Source: Celoporthe dispersa (Eukaryota > Ascomycota > Sordariomycetes > Diaporthales > Cryphonectriaceae). From it: a stretch of DNA of 64,000 nucleotides. The DNA lies in assembly GCA_016584495.1 (NCBI GenBank), contig WAID01000009.1, positions 186,001 through 250,000 of the forward strand, in the 5' to 3' direction. The position numbers and the translations under genes were made by a program. The notes under the pieces were generated by a model that was not told the origin of the DNA, did not search any database, and was given only the letters and a program-made list of their open reading frames with translations. Each line of letters begins with the position of its first letter. Within the stretch, counting starts at the first letter, position 1. Shown in pieces: positions 60,215-64,000 of this stretch.

Positions 60215-62561
60215 ATGCGAGATTCAAGGGTCATCAAAGACTCAGAGGACGAAGACGAAGGTTTTAGCCCCGACCATAGTCCGGCCAAGAACACCGCAGC
60301 AGACGACTTCATAGGCCCAGCAGACGGTGACGAGAAACGGGTGGATGAGCTGACCAGCGACTCGCGATCGACCGATCCGGACTTCTTCCAGCGGTTCTAT
60401 GAGAACCAGCAGAAAGCAGCGGACGAGGTCGTCCCGGACACTGGTCAGGATGCCGAAGGCAGCAAGGGCTCCTCACTCAGGCAGGAGAGGAATAGCTCAT
60501 CGTCCATTACGGATCCGACGCTGAGGAGGACGAGGACGGGGCGTTTGGGCAGAGCTGGTGCTAAAGAGCTTGCGAATTTAATCCAGGTCACGACGCCAGG
60601 CGCCCCCAGTGCCAGGCAGAGAAACGTCTACGATTTTATTATCAGTGATGAGGAAGGCGAACCTGTGCAGTCTGCCGTCCCAGACAAGAGCAGAAACGCA
60701 GTCAAGGGCAATGGAAAACGAAAGAGGAGACTGGAAGAAGACACAGGTGCTGAGACCAGCCGGCCACAGCTCTCGGCGAGGACCCAGGAGTCAGACGAGG
60801 AGGACAAGCCCTCAAGGCCAAGAAAGAGGCGGAAGAGCGCCCAGCAGGAGACTCAGCGCGACGTCGCGGATGACGTCGACTTACTGGTTGTGCCCACCAG
60901 CGCAGACATGGACGGCGTCGAATTGCGCGAGAGCAACAATGACCCAGGCAGCACGATGCCCAACACCTCCGAGGATCTGTCCACGAGTAGGATGCTACCG
61001 CCGGCCTCGTTCTTCATTGCCCCACCGAGTCGACTCACCGCGAGCCAGAAGCAGGAGTACCTGCCAGTCAGTAGCCATTCTGAGCTCAGCGGCGAGGATG
61101 TCTCCCAGCAGCCCCCACTCCCGCTGCCGAGACCACCCACGCAAGGCCAGCGGTCTTCAAACACGGAATCGACGATTGCGTACACGACACCGAGCCGCTA
61201 CTGCTCGTCTGCAGCACCACTGCCTGTGCTGGACAACATCGATGGCATGGCAACCTCCAGTCCGACGCGGGCGCAGGTGGACAGAACATGGAGAGACAGC
61301 TCATCCCGACCGCGCCGCGCCGACGCAGATCAGTATCAGCCTCAATCATCGCCAGATGAGCTCAACCCAGATCTCCCACCAGCGCCAAGCCGCAAGACGA
61401 GACGAAAGAGGGACGTAGCAGGACAAGATGCCCCTGCGGACGAAGAGCCCTGGAACTCTGATAAGATTGGGTACCACCAGGAGAAGTACGTGCCGAGGCC
61501 CAGCCGGAGGAGATCCGGGGCAGTTGAAGAGGAAGAGGGTATGGACGATTTGAACCAGTCGATGCCGGACACGTGCCCACCCGGAGACGCCAGCTTTGAG
61601 GGTGGCAATGAGGCGCAGCCGATACTCGTATCTTCTGGACAGCAGGCGTCAAAGAGCCATACCGAACATCCCGAAGGTTTAGATCCCGAGTTCCTCGCAG
61701 CGCTGCCACCAGAGCTTCGGCAGGAGGTCATATCAGATCATATCGCCCAGGGATCCTCTCGCACCTCACAGGCTGCACGCACTAGAAGCCGAGGGCTGCC
61801 TACAGAGTCTGCAAGCGAGCGGGTGCCTGCCCTGAAAAGACACGCCACAACCCAAGAAGCGTGGCAGGAAGAGGAAGGGGGCGGAGGAAAACAACGACGA
61901 AGCGCCAGTTGCTCCCCATGAGCCAGAAGCAGAACCGAGCCCGGCGCCTACAGCAACTACAAGGAGGAAGAGGGGTCGCCCAAAGAAGGCCGAGGCTGTG
62001 CAGCCGCCGTCTTTTCCCGATACTGATATCACAAACGCTGCCGCGGAGGTAGCAGCGCCTGTACCCGCTACTATGAGAGAGCCTGAGACGACAGGAGCTC
62101 TCGCAGCCGGGGCCGTGCAGGAGCTGGCAGAAAAAACAAGAGCTCCACCGAGAAGAGGCCGCAAGAGGAAGGCCGTGGGTGAAGCCCCTACACCTCCAGC
62201 TCAGCTACAAGAAGAGGAGGGCCCGTCGCACGGCACAGATGAGGGTATTGAAGAGCCCCTCACGCTCACTGCGGGAGGCGAGGGCGAGGGTGCAGAGGCT
62301 GGAGACCAGCGCGAGGCTCTCAAGGATATCAGTAATACCTCGTCCCAGAATGCTACAGCCAGCAGTAAGATGACAGACAGGGTTGCCGCCTCGGACGATG
62401 GCAGCGGGGAGACGCAGCAAGAGGCGACAACGCCCGAGCCCAAGGCCAAGGAGATGCCAAAGTCTGCTCCAGCCAATGGCCAACAGGGCAAAGTACCGCT
62501 GAGGGTCGGCCTGAGCAAGAAATCGAGGATCGCGCCTCTGCTGAAGATCATTCGCAAGTGA
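60215..62561 (+). CDS. AT-hook nuclear protein with a UBM-like motif
   Basis: Probably a chromatin or DNA-repair protein; the exact name is not recognised. The frame opens MRDSRVIKDSEDEDEG and is long, charged and disordered. Near residue 490 it carries LDPEFLAALPPELRQEVI, which matches the ubiquitin-binding motif (UBM) of Rev1 and polymerase iota. Three AT-hook cores follow: PKKRGRKRK, RRKRGRPKK and PPRRGRKRK. The C-terminus is VPLRVGLSKKSRIAPLLKII, a compact conserved-looking end. Between the UBM and the first AT-hook the frame changes by one extra base, best placed in the A4 run at 61835-61838. With that discounted the product is 781 residues. No intron is needed. Otherwise the first frame would stop at 61921 and lose all the AT-hooks. 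Confidence 0.78.
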
Positions 62562-63039
62562 CGACTTGGTTTTTGGTCTTTTTTTCTTTTCTTTGGGATT
62601 CCCTTCTCTCTTTTCTTCTTCTTTCCCTTGCAAGATGTCATCGTCAATCTTGGCCAGAGAAGGCGCAGGGCTGTAGGGCTAGATCGCATGTCAGAAAATG
62701 GAACGAAATAATGATGTCGCAGTGTACAGTATCACTGCATACAGCTAGGATGTGCTGTGTGCTATCTAATTGCAGTGCATGTGTCCCTTGCAGCAGTAAA
62801 TGTGCCTAGTGTCTGCCCGCAGCAGCGTCCGCCGCGGCAGTGGAGGGGAAATTTTCTAGCGGCGCGCGTGGGGCCGAAGCCGGCGGGACGAGTCCACGGG
62901 CGGTGGATTATTTCCATTCTGAATCATGGCGGGGCATCGTCATCTCCCTCCTTCCCTCCTCACACCGCTACCAAGCCAAATTGGCCAGAAAATCTGCCCT
63001 CAGCAGGGGAACACCACACAAACGACACCTACAGGCAAC
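62562..63039. other. Intergenic region upstream of THR4
   Basis: A T-rich block follows the AT-hook gene stop (62575-62632), then mixed sequence and a short promoter/leader for threonine synthase. No gene is seen. Confidence 0.6.
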
Positions 63040-64000
63040 ATGTCGGACGGTGAGACAGCTAGCGGTGCCTCCAATGGCACACACACGCCATCGCAGCGGT
63101 ACCTGAGCACCCGCGGCGAGGACAACGATGTACGCGCCCCCCTCCCTCCTCTCCTTCCCCTCTCGCCACGCCCCCCCGGGGAGCTCCCAGCCCTGCAGTC
63201 CTGCAGGACCACGAGGAAGATGATGTACCTGTGTAGCTAACTCGAGAGGTCCTTTTTTCTTTCTTCTTGCTCCTCACAGCTGTCCTTCGAAGACGTCGTC
63301 CTCAAGGGCCTCGCCACCGACGGCGGCCTCTACATCCCTGAAGAGATTCCCTCTGCCTCCGACTGGCAGAGCTGGAAAGACCTGTCCTTCCCCGAGCTCG
63401 CATTCAACATCCTGTCCCTGTACATCTCCCCCTCCGAGATCCCGCCCCAAGACCTCAAAGACATCATCAGCAAGAGCTATGCGACGTTCCGTCACGAGGA
63501 CGTCACCCCCCTGCGGCACCTGCAGGACAACCTGTACCTTCTCGAGCTGTTCCACGGCCCGACCTTTGCCTTCAAGGACGTGGCGCTGCAGTTCTTGGGA
63601 AACCTGTTCGAGTACTTCCTGACGAGGGAGGAACGAGGGCAAGATCGGAAGAGGTGAGCGGTGTCCCCCTCCCCCCTGCTGGAGGTGACCTGATGTCAAG
63701 AGAAGAAGGGGACCTGGGACTGACTGGCTGCTTGCTTGCTGGGATACAGACAGACACCATCTGACCGTCGTGGGCGCAACATCCGGCGACACTGGCAGTG
63801 CAGCGATCTATGGCCTGCGCGGTAAGAAGGATGTCTCTGTCTTCATCCTGCACCCCAAGGGCCGCGTCAGTGCCATCCAGGAGGCCCAGATGACCACCGT
63901 GCTCGACGAGAACGTGCACAACCTCGCCGTGACGGGCACCTTTGACGACTGCCAGGATATCGTCAAGGCGCTCTTTGCGGACCCGGACATCAACTCGACG
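63040..64000 (+). CDS. THR4: Threonine synthase, 5' part (runs off the window)
   Basis: PLP enzyme that converts O-phosphohomoserine to threonine and phosphate, the last step of threonine synthesis in the cytosol. Exons are 63040-63129, 63280-63653 and 63754 onward (introns 150 and 100 bp, phases 0 and 2). The first exon starts MSDGETASG and ends RGEDND, then LSFEDVVLKGLATDGGLYIP follows. The PLP-binding lysine is in GPTFAFKDVALQ, and the phosphate-binding stretch is VVGATSGDTGSAA. The reading frame is open to the last base, so the C-terminal two-thirds lies outside. Splice sites are clear; the second acceptor is cagacag, chosen so that AGA codes Arg. Confidence 0.95.

Noticed and set aside
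1..64000. CRISPR arrays, rRNA genes, intact tRNA genes, secondary-metabolite cluster
   Set aside because: None seen: no regular spaced repeats, no 5S or rDNA signature, no pairing cloverleaf, and no PKS/NRPS or terpene genes.

Overview
The window comes from a filamentous ascomycete (Pezizomycotina, probably a Sordariomycete). Coding DNA is GC-rich with C/G-ending codons. Genes carry zero to six short introns (55-280 bp, nearly all GT-AG). Upstream regions are pyrimidine-rich and full of microsatellites and homopolymers. HET-domain genes, a tannase-type secreted esterase, a Tbf1-like telobox protein and a Rho4 GTPase fit that group. The species cannot be named from sequence alone. No bacterial, viral or CRISPR feature is visible.

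Layout. 1-40 kb is a conserved, gene-dense block: an MscS/EF-hand mechanosensitive channel (+), a dienelactone hydrolase (-), a PARP/UBE2Q-type fusion (+), a Cys-His repeat protein (-), a Tbf1-like telomere/promoter binding protein (-), an unknown two-copy-domain protein (+), a tannase/feruloyl esterase (+), an aldehyde dehydrogenase (+), DASH subunit Dad1 (+), Rho4 (-), elongin C (+) and lariat debranching enzyme Dbr1 (-). 40-60 kb is looser: a degenerate trypsin-like protein (-) and two HET-domain proteins (-) lie among AT-rich, gene-free stretches holding transposon-like and tRNA-like debris. The Rtp1/Tango6-type gene and an intronless orphan interrupt this part. 60-64 kb returns to conserved genes: an AT-hook protein with a UBM-like motif, and the 5' part of threonine synthase, which runs off the window.

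Function. There is no metabolic cluster or operon; neighbours are unrelated housekeeping genes. The two HET genes and the trypsin-like gene are the only set that looks like a functional neighbourhood (non-self recognition), and that is inference.

Quality. In seven genes the conserved reading frame is broken by single-base gains or losses, ten sites in all, most of them in a short homopolymer run. After allowing one base at each site, every affected gene has a spliced length divisible by three. Assembly homopolymer error is the simplest explanation, so gene models there should be read as frame-corrected. The most unusual biology is the Cys-His repeat protein, whose three introns all split the same codon position of the repeat, and the PARP-UBE2Q fusion, which appears to lack the catalytic glutamate.
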